Assembly (NCBI GenBank): GCA_947652615.1
Contig: CANTDX010000002.1
Location: 1-64,000 of the forward strand
DNA: 64,000 nucleotides
Reading direction: 5' to 3'
Source: an uncultured Dorea sp.
GTDB taxonomy: Bacteria > Bacillota > Clostridia > Lachnospirales > Lachnospiraceae
Both the position numbers and the translations under genes were made by a program. Position 1 is the stretch's first letter. Each line of letters starts with the position of its first letter. Positions 8,105-17,059 of the stretch are shown piece after piece. The notes beneath the pieces were generated by a model that saw only the letters and a list, made by a program, of their open reading frames with translations, was not told the origin of the DNA and did no database searches.

Positions 8105-9739
8105 ATGGGAATTGCGCTGTATCAACTGCTGGCACAGGAGTATTTTAAGGATTTTCATGTGGTAACAGGTCAAAAGGGTTTGTCGAGAGAGGTGCAGGGC
8201 GTTGCGGTTATGGATGCGCCGGATGCGCTTCGGTGGACAAAGGGGAAAGAATTGATCATGACTTCAGGATATGCGCTTTCGAAAGAGCCGCATTGCCTGG
8301 AGAAGAATTTTCAGGAGGGAGCGGCTCAGTTAGCGACAGGATTTATGATCAAGCGGCAGCGCTACCTGGATACGATCCCGGAGCATGTGATCGAATTGTT
8401 TCGCAAGCATGATGTCCCATTGATCAGTATGCCCTTTGAGATTGCATTTATGGATGTCATCAATCAGGTCAATATAGCTGTGATGAACCAGGCGTTCAAG
8501 AGCTTCCGTATCCGGAATGACAGTGTATACCGTCTGTCAAACTTGAGTTTTAAGGAGCGGAAGATCAAGAAGATTCTGCAGGCGGTTGAAGCGGAGATGA
8601 GTTTCCCGGCATTTTTGTATGATATAAATGAAGAAAAATCATTCTACAGTTCTGCTAATTTCAAGAAGATTTCCGAGAGATTTGGTTTGAAAGATGAAGA
8701 TTATTGGCGTCCTTCAAGAGAACACAGTAAACATAATTTGTGTGAACATATGCATATGACCAGATATCGGCTGATTGATCCAGTGAATCCGGACGGCCCC
8801 AGGATCAGTTGGGTATTGATTCCGATTATTATGAATGATGTGACGCAGGCCTTTTTCGTGGTGATGGAATCCAAGGATTTCCTGGATTATTGTGACGAGT
8901 ATTCCATACGGATCGCGTTCCTAGAGCTGCAGTCGGTCTATGAACAGATCATGGTTGCACAGAGTATCGGGAACATAGGGTTTGAGAATTTTGTGCTGTA
9001 TGCGCTTAACTATGATGAGAAGGATCAGGACAGGCTGATCTATCAGGCGAGCCAGCACGGAATCTCCATGTCGAAGAAGTATATCTGTATTATGTTCGCC
9101 CAGTCGAAAGATGAGACGGTGAGCGCCAGGGATGAACGGAAGAATTTTGTGAGGGCTTTTTTGGACAGTGTTGTCTCAAAATTCGGAAAAGTGGCGTTTT
9201 TAGAGGAGAACAGAGGAATTATTCTGTGGGACACACAGGGTGAGAATCCATATGATCTGGAATATTTCTGTCATGTACTGGACGAATTCCGCCTCAAAAT
9301 AAAGGCAAAATGCAATGATATGGAATTGGAGTTTGCAATATGCCGCGATGAGGCTAATATGCTGTCCTTAAAAGACAGCGTAAAAAAATGCCAGAAAGTC
9401 ATGCTGATGGGAAAGAAATTGTTCCCGCAGAATCATATCTGGGATTATGAGATGCTTGGTCCTTATGCGTGGATCGATATTAAGGAGGAGGAACTTGAGG
9501 CTATGCTCGCTCAGTATCGCCTGCTTTTGCAGGATGAGAGGAACAGGGAGCCTCTGAAGACATTGAAAGTGTATTTGGAGAACAATATGAATTACAGTAT
9601 TACGGCAGAGAAGATGTATGTTCATATTAATACGATCCGTAAGAGGATCGACAAGATGAAGGAGCTTCTCGATCTGCCGCTGGAGGATAGGATTGCAAGG
9701 CTGAAGCTGGAGATGCTGCTGCAATTTTTGAATTTGTGA
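8105..9739 (+). CDS. PucR family transcriptional regulator
   Basis: DNA-binding regulator of the PucR/CdaR type, about 544 residues. It has an N-terminal purine-catabolism-like sensory domain (VQGVAVMDAPDALRWTKGKE, LIMTSGYAL), a GGDEF-like middle region and a C-terminal helix-turn-helix (LKTLKVYLENNMNYSITAEK, HINTIRKRIDKM). The ATG at 8105 follows GAGGAG; upstream TTG and ATG codons in frame lack a site. Location directly after the DUF5058/M20 operon suggests it controls that operon and the divergent M20 gene in response to their substrate (inference). It is followed by an unrelated AAA/nuclease gene with its own promoter. Confidence 0.9.
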   Translation: MGIALYQLLAQEYFKDFHVVTGQKGLSREVQGVAVMDAPDALRWTKGKELIMTSGYALSKEPHCLEKNFQEGAAQLATGFMIKRQRYLDTIPEHVIELFRKHDVPLISMPFEIAFMDVINQVNIAVMNQAFKSFRIRNDSVYRLSNLSFKERKIKKILQAVEAEMSFPAFLYDINEEKSFYSSANFKKISERFGLKDEDYWRPSREHSKHNLCEHMHMTRYRLIDPVNPDGPRISWVLIPIIMNDVTQAFFVVMESKDFLDYCDEYSIRIAFLELQSVYEQIMVAQSIGNIGFENFVLYALNYDEKDQDRLIYQASQHGISMSKKYICIMFAQSKDETVSARDERKNFVRAFLDSVVSKFGKVAFLEENRGIILWDTQGENPYDLEYFCHVLDEFRLKIKAKCNDMELEFAICRDEANMLSLKDSVKKCQKVMLMGKKLFPQNHIWDYEMLGPYAWIDIKEEELEAMLAQYRLLLQDERNREPLKTLKVYLENNMNYSITAEKMYVHINTIRKRIDKMKELLDLPLEDRIARLKLEMLLQFLNL

Positions 9740-9756
9740 TTTATTGCAATAGATGC

Positions 9757-9785
9757 TTTACACGGAAATTTCCAGTCGATATAAT
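9757..9785 (+). promoter_or_regulatory. Promoter of the AAA/nuclease gene at 9825
   Basis: TTTACA (9757-9762) and a perfect TATAAT (9780-9785) are separated by 17 bases, ending 39 bases before the start codon. The gene is thus independent of pucR. Confidence 0.7.
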
Positions 9786-9824
9786 ATACATACGATAATC
9801 AGGAACGAAGGAGACATAGGAACT

Positions 9825-11402
9825 ATGGGTATTTATGTTAATCCGGGAAATGAAGCATTTAAGGAAGCTGTGAATTCTGTAATTTATGTGGATAAGAGCC
9901 AATTAATTTCACGTATAAATTCTATTATTAATACCAAAGAAAAATATATCTGTGTCAGCAGACCCCGTCGTTTTGGAAAGTCTATGGCTGCCGATATGCT
10001 CACCGCCTATTATAGCCGAGGGTGTAAGTCAGATGGATTATTTGCAGGACGGGCAGTAGAAAGCAAAGATTCATTCATGTTACATCTTAATAAACATAAT
10101 GTGATTCGGCTAGATGTACAGAGATTTTTGTTCGATGAAGCGCATCTTGATATATTTATTGACAGGATTCAAGCAGTGGTCATAAAGGAACTTAAGGGAG
10201 TATATGGCGAGTATTTTGAGACGGATCCATACGGACTTCCTGGTGTTCTGGAGCAGATATATGCCAATGCAGGAGAGAAATTCATCTTTATCATTGATGA
10301 ATGGGATTGCGTGTTTCGTCTGGCTCAAGATCGTACGGATTGTCAGCAGAAATATTTGAATTTTTTGCGAGGGCTGTTCAAAGGATCTGATTATGTGGAA
10401 CTGGTTTATATGACAGGAATTCTTCCGATCAAAAAATATGGTGATCATTCTGCGATTAATATTTTTGATGAATATTCTATGACAGATTCAGCAGATTTGG
10501 CTGAATATTTTGGATTTACTGAGACGGAGGTTTTGGGTTTATGCATTCAGAATGATGTGGATTTTGATGAAGTACAGCGTTGGTATGACGGATACCTTTT
10601 AAATGGAAAACATATCTATAATCCTAAGTCAGTTGTAGATGTAATGCGGAGAAAACGGATTAGGAGCTATTGGACGGGAACGGAAACTTATGAAGCATTG
10701 AAAGTCTATATTGACAGGAATTATGACGGCCTTAAGGAGTCGGTCATAAAGATGCTTGGAAATGGACAATGCGAGATAAATACACGGAAATTTCAGAATG
10801 ATATGACTACATTTAAATCAAAGGATGATGTATTGACTCTGTTGATCCATCTGGGATATCTGGCTTATGATGAGACGAAAGGGAAAACGTTTATCCCGAA
10901 TCAGGAAATAGCACAGGAATTCTTGAATGCGGTTGATGAGCCGGGATGGGAAGGTCTGACCAAGGCCTTGAATCGTTCGGATGAATTGCTGAAAAGTACG
11001 TGGAATCTTGATTCTGAGGCAGTGGCCGAGGGAGTAGCTGCAATACACAATGAAACGGCATCAATGCTTGAATATAACAATGAGAATGCTCTTACATGTA
11101 CGATTCTTATGGCATATTATAGCGCCAAGGCATATTATATGAACCCGTTATTGGAACTGCCGTCTGGAAAAGGTTTTGCAGATGTGGTGTATCTTCCAAG
11201 GAAAGAAGTGGATCGGCCGGCACTTTTGGTGGAGTTGAAATGGGATCAATCAGCGCTAGGAGCTATAGACCAGATTAAAAAAAGAGAATATGCTTCTTGG
11301 ATTCAGGAATATACGGGTGATATATTGTTGGTAGGGATTAATTATAAGAAAAAAGAAAAAGCTCACGAATGTATAATTGAGAAATATTGCATCCGGCATT
11401 AA
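9825..11402 (+). CDS. AAA-ATPase-like / PD-(D/E)XK nuclease fusion protein (type A, copy 1)
   Basis: 525-residue cytoplasmic protein. The N-terminus (GIYVNPGNEAF, YVDKS) leads into a Walker A-like loop SRPRRFGKS (Lys52) and a Walker B FIIDEWD (Asp158-Glu159), as in AAA-ATPase_like proteins (PF09820). The C-terminus has a nuclease-like core: GKGFADVVYLP (Asp453) and LLVELKWDQ (Glu470, Lys472), the PD-(D/E)XK pattern (PDDEXK_9). A close relative is encoded at 38092. The family is abundant in gut bacteria and its role is unknown; nuclease activity is predicted only from motifs. ATG 9825 is chosen for AAGGAG upstream and for agreement with copy 2. It is followed by a hairpin and appears monocistronic. 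Confidence 0.88.
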   Translation: MGIYVNPGNEAFKEAVNSVIYVDKSQLISRINSIINTKEKYICVSRPRRFGKSMAADMLTAYYSRGCKSDGLFAGRAVESKDSFMLHLNKHNVIRLDVQRFLFDEAHLDIFIDRIQAVVIKELKGVYGEYFETDPYGLPGVLEQIYANAGEKFIFIIDEWDCVFRLAQDRTDCQQKYLNFLRGLFKGSDYVELVYMTGILPIKKYGDHSAINIFDEYSMTDSADLAEYFGFTETEVLGLCIQNDVDFDEVQRWYDGYLLNGKHIYNPKSVVDVMRRKRIRSYWTGTETYEALKVYIDRNYDGLKESVIKMLGNGQCEINTRKFQNDMTTFKSKDDVLTLLIHLGYLAYDETKGKTFIPNQEIAQEFLNAVDEPGWEGLTKALNRSDELLKSTWNLDSEAVAEGVAAIHNETASMLEYNNENALTCTILMAYYSAKAYYMNPLLELPSGKGFADVVYLPRKEVDRPALLVELKWDQSALGAIDQIKKREYASWIQEYTGDILLVGINYKKKEKAHECIIEKYCIRH

Positions 11403-11418
11403 TAAGTGTTGGTTTGGA

Positions 11419-11451
11419 AGGGTGGATAGAATAGGAATTCTTATCCACCCT
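11419..11451. terminator. Hairpin between convergent genes
   Basis: AGGGTGGATA pairs perfectly with TATCCACCCT across 13 bases. It lies between the AAA/nuclease gene and the convergent MATE pseudogene. No strong T-run follows on either strand, so termination is probable rather than certain. Confidence 0.55.
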
Positions 11452-11457
11452 AAAATA

Positions 11458-12789
11458 TTATGCATAATGATACTGCTTCTTACGGTTTACCAGGAACCAC
11501 ACCGTTATGACCAGTGTCAGCGCTTCCGCAACAGCGACAGCCAGCCAGATCCCATCAATTCCCAGTACAATCGGCAGCGTCAGCACAACCGCAACCTGGA
11601 ATACCAGTGTCCGCAGGAATGATATCGTTGCCGACACGATCCCGTTACTCAGCGCGGTGAAGAACGCAGAGCCGAAAATATTGAAACCATTGATCAGGAA
11701 GGAAATCGCATACAGGCGGAATCCATGGCAGGTCATGGCTGCCAGAGCGCTGTCGTATCCCACGAAGATATTGGCAAGAGGAGCTGCCAGCACTTCCGCA
11801 AGCAGCATCAGCCCCACGCCGCAGACGCCCACCATTGACAGACTCATCCGCAGCAGATTCTTAAGCTCACCGTGATTGCCGGCGCCGTAGTGATAGCCGA
11901 TGATCGGGGCGCTCCCAATGGAATACCCCAGGAAGATAGCGATAAATATAAAATTCACATACATGATTGTACCATAAGCCGCCACACCGTTTTCTCACGC
12001 AATCGATATCAATTGCAGATTGTAGAGTGAATTGACAACCGACAGCGACAGATTGGTCATCAGCTCGGACGAACCGTTGGCGCATGCCCGCCCCAGGGCA
12101 CGGATATCCAGACGCGCTTTGACCAGGCGCAGCAAACTCTCATTTCTGCGTGAAAAGTAGAATAGGGGGAAGAGTCCGCCGATGAACTCGCTGATCGCCG
12201 TTGCGACGGCGGCCCCTGTGATTCCCCAATGGAATACAGCGATAAAGAGATAATCCAGTACAATATTCGCAAGTCCGGCGGCAACTGTTACTTTTAACCC
12301 AAGCTGTGGTTTCTCAGCGGTCACGAAGAAGCTCTGGAATACGTTCTGCAGGAGAAATGCAGTTAAAGACACCAGAAGGATTCTTCCGTACAGCACACAG
12401 AGCTCCACAAGTTCACCGGTTGCGCCAAGCAGGATGGCGATCGGACGCAGCAGAAACATCCCGCTTACGGCAAGGATAATGCCTCCGATGACAGAGACGT
12501 AGACCAGCATAGAGAAATACTGGTTTGCCAGTTCGCGCTTCCCTTCGCCCAAAGCCTTGGATACGATAGCGCTGCCGCCTGTACCGATCATGAAGCCAAG
12601 GGCGCTTAACCCCATCAGAAGCGGCATAATCAGGTTGATGGCGGCGAAAGCCGTCTTCCCTACGAAGTTGGAGACGAACAGGCCGTCGATCACTCCGTAG
12701 ATAGAAGTGAATATCATCATAATGATGGAAGGCAGTACGAATTGAATCAGTTTCTTGTAAGTAAAATGTTCAGACAGTTGTATTCTCAT
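11458..12789 (-). pseudogene. MATE family efflux pump interrupted by an in-frame TGA
   Basis: The reading frame encodes a complete MepA-like MATE drug/sodium antiporter of 443 codons, apart from one stop. The first 264 residues (LIQFVLPSIIMMIFTSIYG onward) end at TGA 11997-11995. The same frame resumes immediately with ENGVAAYGTIMYV and runs to the normal C-terminus. Relatives have A-G-E-N-G-V-A-A-Y-G here, so a single GGA to TGA change explains the break. Without readthrough the product lacks about 175 residues, including the last helices, and should be inactive. The marR gene 30 bases upstream is intact. A sequencing error remains possible. Confidence 0.85.
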
Positions 12790-12819
12790 CTTAATGTCCT
12801 CCTTTTTGGAAAAATCTCG

Positions 12820-13257
12820 TTATAATTGTGCGGCATGCCTGCGAAGGCTGTCCGCGTATTTCCGGTTAAGCCGGAGAAATTCTTCTTGTTCATCCTTGCT
12901 CATATCAGTAAATGCAAGATTTTCGGTCTGGATTGCAGGAGTTATCTTTTCTTCCATAAGCGCCTTACCGGCAGAAGTCAGGTGAATATGCAGATCCCGT
13001 CCCTTGCCGGGCTGCAGGGAGAGATAACCGTCTCTCGCAAGCTTCTGGACAGAAGAGTGGATGGTCTGTTTGCTGAGCATGGTGGCGTCACAGATATCCT
13101 TCTGCAGACAGCCGTCTCCGATCTCACATAGAGTATACAGAATGTCAAAGCCGCTGTCAGACAATCCAAGCTTTAGTGCAATGTCATGGTAAATGTGGTT
13201 ACATTCTTTGAAGATTCGGTTGAATTCTTTCATTCCCGGATGTAGTTCTGGTGCCAT
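12820..13257 (-). CDS. MarR family transcriptional regulator
   Basis: Winged-helix repressor, 145 residues, with a dimerisation helix (FKECNHIYHDIALKLGLSDSGFDILY), recognition region (LQKDICDATMLSKQTIHSSVQKL) and wing (GYLSLQPGKGRDLHIHLTSAGKALM). AAGGAGGACAACT precedes the ATG at 13257. It is cotranscribed with the MATE gene downstream and would normally repress both until an inhibitory compound binds. The promoter upstream contains two matching palindromic sites, supporting autoregulation. Its target pump is broken, so only the regulator may still function. Confidence 0.92.
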   Translation of the reverse strand: MAPELHPGMKEFNRIFKECNHIYHDIALKLGLSDSGFDILYTLCEIGDGCLQKDICDATMLSKQTIHSSVQKLARDGYLSLQPGKGRDLHIHLTSAGKALMEEKITPAIQTENLAFTDMSKDEQEEFLRLNRKYADSLRRHAAQL

Positions 13258-13287
13258 AGTTGTCCTCCTTTTTAAATATTAATTTCA

Positions 13288-13342
13288 AGTCCGATATCGG
13301 ACTCATTGCGCCGTAAATGTTATTATAGTCCGATTTCGTACT
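13288..13342. promoter_or_regulatory. Two MarR-type palindromic operators
   Basis: Site 1 (13288-13303) is the perfect palindrome AGTCCGATATCGGACT. Site 2 (13327-13342, AGTCCGATTTCGTACT) is the same sequence with two changes and lies in the promoter spacer. The centres are 39 bases apart. Binding would block RNA polymerase and early elongation. Confidence 0.75.
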
Positions 13343-13350
13343 CGTGTCAA
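13322..13350 (-). promoter_or_regulatory. Promoter of the marR-MATE operon
   Basis: On the minus strand, TTGACA (13350-13345) and TATAAT (13327-13322) are both perfect and 17 bases apart. The spacer contains operator site 2. This is a near-ideal sigma-A promoter held under repressor control. Confidence 0.85.
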
Positions 13351-13364
13351 CTAAATGTATAATG

Positions 13365-13400
13365 AAAAAAGCAGGCACTCTGTCAAAGTGTCTGCTTTTT
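13365..13400 (-). terminator. Terminator of the AAA/nuclease gene at 13409
   Basis: AAAAAGCAG and CTGCTTTTT arms close over an inner GTG/CAC pairing. On the minus strand it ends in a T-run, 9 bases beyond the stop codon of the gene. It separates that gene from marR. Confidence 0.8.
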
Positions 13401-13408
13401 AAGGAATT

Positions 13409-14968
13409 TTAGACAACAGCCTCAATCAGTATCTTATCTCCGATCTGGAGCTTCTTGATTCCAATCTCCTTTTTCTGATTAAAATTGAAGCTGAGCATAT
13501 ACCCTTTCTTTAGATGATAATGATCCAGGTATTCAATAAGCTGCGCTTCACCGCGCTCATGATAAGCATTTCCGCGCCAAATTTTTGTTTCAATTATATA
13601 TTGAGCGCCGCGGTAGTCGATAATCAGATCCGTACGTTCTTGATTTCTGGTACGGGATTCCACGTAATAGTTACCAATTCCGTTAATGATCGGTTTCAGA
13701 TAGAGCATAAAATACCGGCGTCCGTCATCTTCATAAAAGGTTTGGTTTTGGTCTCCATAGATATCGTCAAAATGTTCGACAAATTTTGCAAGAAGAAGTT
13801 CCATATCTAGCTCGCCTTTTTGGATGAATAAGTTTTTAGAACGGAGAGCCAGCCGGTACATGTCATCGTTTTGGATCTCAGGCAACGTCAGAAAATAATT
13901 GTACAGCCGTGTCTCAAAGATTCTGTTTGCAATATTTATAGTTTCATGTTCAACCTTTATAAATCCAAACATAAGAAGCATATCAGTTGCCGTATCATCA
14001 GCATTGTACATGATCGTTTGCCCTTGGAACAGAAGTCGGTAAATCATATCTCTGAGGGCAGGGTAATCATTTAATTTGCTGATCAGAGAGTCGAACAATG
14101 AATTCTTTTCAGACAGCAGGAGCTTAACTGCTTCAAGAATACCTGCATTTGACCAGGCCGCTGTGCCGACTTTTTCATCCGCCAGTTGACAGAGCCGAGA
14201 TACCAGAAAGGGATAACCGGAAGTATAATCGTAGAGCAGACCGGAAACTTCCGGAATATTCATACCCGTATGGTGATCTGCTTCGTATTGCTTCAGCATG
14301 CCGGAGATATCTTCCAAAGAGAAACTCATAGATACATCAAAGTCAGCGGCAATGTTCCAGGGGCTATTCTGTCTATGCGCTTCATCTGGACGTATTTTCT
14401 GCCTGATATTGCGGATATCATAGACGCCGGCAAGAATTACAGACTGAAAAGCTGCGGTTCTCCCGCGTCTTAAATAATAAGCACGGAGCTGGGCAAGAAA
14501 ATCAAGAAATACCTGATTATTTGACGCAGTATCTACTTCGTCTATGATCAAGACAATTTTCTTCTCCGTCTTTTGACACCAGTTTTTTATCACCTTGAAA
14601 AGTGACTGCAGGGACATTATTCCTGCTGTTTTTTCTACAAACGAGACGAGCCGCTCTTCTATATCATCCGGGAATCTGTGATACAGATCCAGCAATTCGG
14701 CGGAAAAGGCAGAAACGAATGCCTGTTCGCTTTCAAAGGATAAAGAACTCATGGTTTGAAAATCCATGCTTATAACGTCATAATCCTTTTCCAGATAATC
14801 TGCCAGAGCAGCTAAAATAGTAGTCTTACCATATTGCCGTGCCCTATTGATCGAGAAATATTTTCCTGCGTCTACCATTGACTTGATATTCTGCAGGCGT
14901 TCAGTCAGATCGACCATATAATGCAGGTCGGGATCGCAGCAGCCGTTGGTATTAAATATTTTCCCCAA
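13409..14968 (-). CDS. AAA-like ATPase / PD-(D/E)XK nuclease fusion protein (type B, copy 1)
   Basis: 519-residue cytoplasmic protein closely related to the one at 43284. It has N-terminal DPDLHYMVDL, a Walker A-like RARQYGKTT, a Walker B IVLIIDEVDTASNNQ, and a C-terminal nuclease-like core with RTDLIIDY and YIIETKIW (D...E-x-K). An AAA-like domain of this sort (compare AAA_35) fused to a DUF-type nuclease is known from gut anaerobes but has no assigned role. I choose TTG 14968: a perfect GGAGGTGATC lies upstream, and the start then matches that of the copy at 43284. A GTG at 14980 abuts the GGAG and is unlikely. It is divergent from a type C protein. Confidence 0.83.
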   Translation of the reverse strand: MGKIFNTNGCCDPDLHYMVDLTERLQNIKSMVDAGKYFSINRARQYGKTTILAALADYLEKDYDVISMDFQTMSSLSFESEQAFVSAFSAELLDLYHRFPDDIEERLVSFVEKTAGIMSLQSLFKVIKNWCQKTEKKIVLIIDEVDTASNNQVFLDFLAQLRAYYLRRGRTAAFQSVILAGVYDIRNIRQKIRPDEAHRQNSPWNIAADFDVSMSFSLEDISGMLKQYEADHHTGMNIPEVSGLLYDYTSGYPFLVSRLCQLADEKVGTAAWSNAGILEAVKLLLSEKNSLFDSLISKLNDYPALRDMIYRLLFQGQTIMYNADDTATDMLLMFGFIKVEHETINIANRIFETRLYNYFLTLPEIQNDDMYRLALRSKNLFIQKGELDMELLLAKFVEHFDDIYGDQNQTFYEDDGRRYFMLYLKPIINGIGNYYVESRTRNQERTDLIIDYRGAQYIIETKIWRGNAYHERGEAQLIEYLDHYHLKKGYMLSFNFNQKKEIGIKKLQIGDKILIEAVV

Positions 14969-15007
14969 TGATCCGATCACCTCCGGTTCTCAGTATTTGG
15001 TGTGTTT

Positions 15008-15060
15008 ATCATATCATATCGGGATTTTTATTGCAATTTTAACTTTAAGTCATGTATACT
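15008..15060. promoter_or_regulatory. Divergent promoters sharing one -35 hexamer
   Basis: TTGCAA at 15031-15036 is its own reverse complement. Rightward it is followed after 18 bases by TATACT (15055-15060), serving the type C gene at 15109. Leftward it is followed after 17 bases by TATGAT (15013-15008), serving the type B gene at 14968. Both genes could thus compete for the same polymerase contact. Confidence 0.65.
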
Positions 15061-15108
15061 ATGTTCATAGAATTAAAAAGAGATTCCGGCGATAGAGGAG
15101 GTGTGGTT

Positions 15109-16782
15109 ATGCCCAGGACAGTTGGGATCGGCCATCAGAATTTTGAGAAATTGATCACAAATGATTACTTTTATATCGATAAGACGAAGTTTATCAAGGA
15201 ATGGTGGGAAAGCGGGGATGAAGTCACACTGATCACCCGTCCCAGACGCTTTGGAAAGACGCTGAACCTGAGCATGGTGGAGAATTTTTTTTCTATAGAA
15301 TACACACATAATGCCGGCAGAGACAGCTTATTCCAGGATCTCGCGATCTGGGAGGAGGAAGCGTACCGGAGACTGCAGGGAACCTGGCCGGTGATCTTCT
15401 TAAGCTTTGCAAATGTGAAAGAAGTATCCTTTCGGAATGCAAGGCAGAAGATATGCCAGCTTATAAAGAATCTCTACAATAAATACGATTTTCTATTGGA
15501 AGGCAGCTATTTGAATGAAAGTGAAAAAAAGGCATATTGGGATATATCTGCTGACATGGAAGATTATCTCGCATCGGAATCCCTGTCTAATCTCTCTGAT
15601 TATCTGATGCGCTATTACGGGAAAAAGGTCATCATCCTTTTGGATGAATACGATACGCCTATGCATGAAGCCTATGTAGGCGGATATTGGGATGAGCTGA
15701 TTTCCTTTATCAGAAATCTGTTCAATTCCACATTTAAGTCCAACCCCTATCTGGAACGGGCGTTGATGACGGGGATCACGCGGGTCAGCAAGGAGTCTGT
15801 TTTCTCCGACTTGAATAATTTGGAGGTGGTGACTACGACCTCCGAAAAATACGAGGATTCCTTCGGCTTCACACAGGAAGAGGTCTGGGAGGCCCTGAAA
15901 GAATATGGTCTGTATGAGCAGCGGGAACAGGTGCGGCACTGGTATGACGGTTTTACCTTCGGCAGAAAGCCGGATATCTATAATCCCTGGTCCATCATCA
16001 ATTATCTGGATAAACGCCGTTTCTCTCCATACTGGGCCAATACCAGCAGCAACAGCCTGGTAGGGAAGCTGATTCGGGAGGGGAGTCCGGATCTGAAGAC
16101 TGCCATGGAGGATCTGTTATCTGGCAGGCCGCTCTGTGCACAGATTGATGAACAGGTCGTATTCAGTATGTTGGATGCCGATGAAAATGCGGTCTGGAGC
16201 CTGCTGCTGGCGAGTGGTTATCTGCGGGTAGAGCAGTTTGAGTATTTCGACAGTGGATACCCGGAATGCGAATTGAGGCTGACCAACTGGGAGGTCTTTG
16301 CGATGTTCAGGCGGATGGTGGCTGAATGGTTCAGGCTGCCGGCATCTGCCTCTGCATATAATACATTTATCAAAGCTCTTCTGTTAGGGGATGTGGATGC
16401 TATGAATACCTATATAAACCGCGTTGCTTCCGGCAGGGATCCTTCTGAAGAGACGGAACCGGAACGTTTCTATCATGGTTTCGTACTTGGGCTGATTGTT
16501 GAACTGGCAGACAAGTACAGGATCACGTCTAACCGTGAGAGCGGATTCGGAAGATATGATGTGATGCTGGAGCCGCTTCATTCTTCGGATGATGCCATAA
16601 TTATCGAATTCAAGGTCTGCAATGCGAAGAAGAAGCAGACCTTGGAGGATACCGTAGCAGAAGCATTAGATCAGATTGACAGGATGCATTATACTGCAGA
16701 TTTGGAATCACAAGGGATACCGACCGGGCGAATTCGGAAATATGGATTTGCATTTGAAGGGAAGAAGATTTTGATCGGGTAG
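15109..16782 (+). CDS. AAA-ATPase-like / PD-(D/E)XK nuclease fusion protein (type C)
   Basis: 557-residue cytoplasmic protein of the AAA-ATPase_like/DUF1703 type. It has N-terminal VGIGHQNFEKLI and FYIDKTKFI, Walker A-like TRPRRFGKT (Lys50) and Walker B IILLDEYDTPMHEAY. A middle segment contains HWYDGFTFG and YNPWSIINYL, classic for the family. The C-terminal nuclease-like core is GRYDVMLEP (Asp484) and IIIEFKVCN (Glu500, Lys502). ATG 15109 lies seven bases after GAGGAGG. It differs from types A and B in length and in its middle segment. Function is unknown; the family is widespread and often multi-copy in gut bacteria. Confidence 0.9.
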   Translation: MPRTVGIGHQNFEKLITNDYFYIDKTKFIKEWWESGDEVTLITRPRRFGKTLNLSMVENFFSIEYTHNAGRDSLFQDLAIWEEEAYRRLQGTWPVIFLSFANVKEVSFRNARQKICQLIKNLYNKYDFLLEGSYLNESEKKAYWDISADMEDYLASESLSNLSDYLMRYYGKKVIILLDEYDTPMHEAYVGGYWDELISFIRNLFNSTFKSNPYLERALMTGITRVSKESVFSDLNNLEVVTTTSEKYEDSFGFTQEEVWEALKEYGLYEQREQVRHWYDGFTFGRKPDIYNPWSIINYLDKRRFSPYWANTSSNSLVGKLIREGSPDLKTAMEDLLSGRPLCAQIDEQVVFSMLDADENAVWSLLLASGYLRVEQFEYFDSGYPECELRLTNWEVFAMFRRMVAEWFRLPASASAYNTFIKALLLGDVDAMNTYINRVASGRDPSEETEPERFYHGFVLGLIVELADKYRITSNRESGFGRYDVMLEPLHSSDDAIIIEFKVCNAKKKQTLEDTVAEALDQIDRMHYTADLESQGIPTGRIRKYGFAFEGKKILIG

Positions 16783-16792
16783 TAAAAATCCA

Positions 16793-16821
16793 TTGGCTAA
16801 AACGGATAAAAGTTATATAAT
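16793..16821 (+). promoter_or_regulatory. Promoter of the small ORF / proline iminopeptidase operon
   Basis: TTGGCT (16793-16798) and a perfect TATAAT (16816-16821) are 17 bases apart, about 54 bases before the small gene. Confidence 0.65.
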
Positions 16822-16875
16822 AATAGTATCGGATAGACAAGTACATCTGATTCACGGCGGAAGGGAGATTAGAAG

Positions 16876-17031
16876 ATGGAGGTATTAAAAGTAATGACGG
16901 CCAGAGAAATATTGAATCTTATTGAGTGGCTGAAAGCCCGGAATTTTTCAAGTGACGACATTGTTGATTGTATCGAAACAATAGAGGGGAAAAAACAAGA
17001 CAGAGACAAAGCCGGAGATGGAAACGAATAA
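16876..17031 (+). CDS. Small hypothetical protein (51 aa)
   Basis: A short reading frame beginning MEVLKVMTAREILNLIEWL, with ATG after GGGAG and a good promoter upstream. It is predicted to form two helices (ILNLIEWLKA and DDIVDCIETIEG) and then a charged tail. No signal or membrane segment is present. It ends 28 bases before the proline iminopeptidase gene, and both are probably on one transcript. Small proteins with an ARE-L-LIEWLK pattern occur in related bacteria, to my recollection; no function is known. Confidence 0.6.
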   Translation: MEVLKVMTAREILNLIEWLKARNFSSDDIVDCIETIEGKKQDRDKAGDGNE

Positions 17032-17059
17032 TCTGACAGGGAGAAAAGGAGGAGATAAG

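Noticed and set aside
17018..17059. Earlier start for proline iminopeptidase
   Set aside because: It lies within the small gene and before the AGGAGGAG site; the ATG at 17060 fits.
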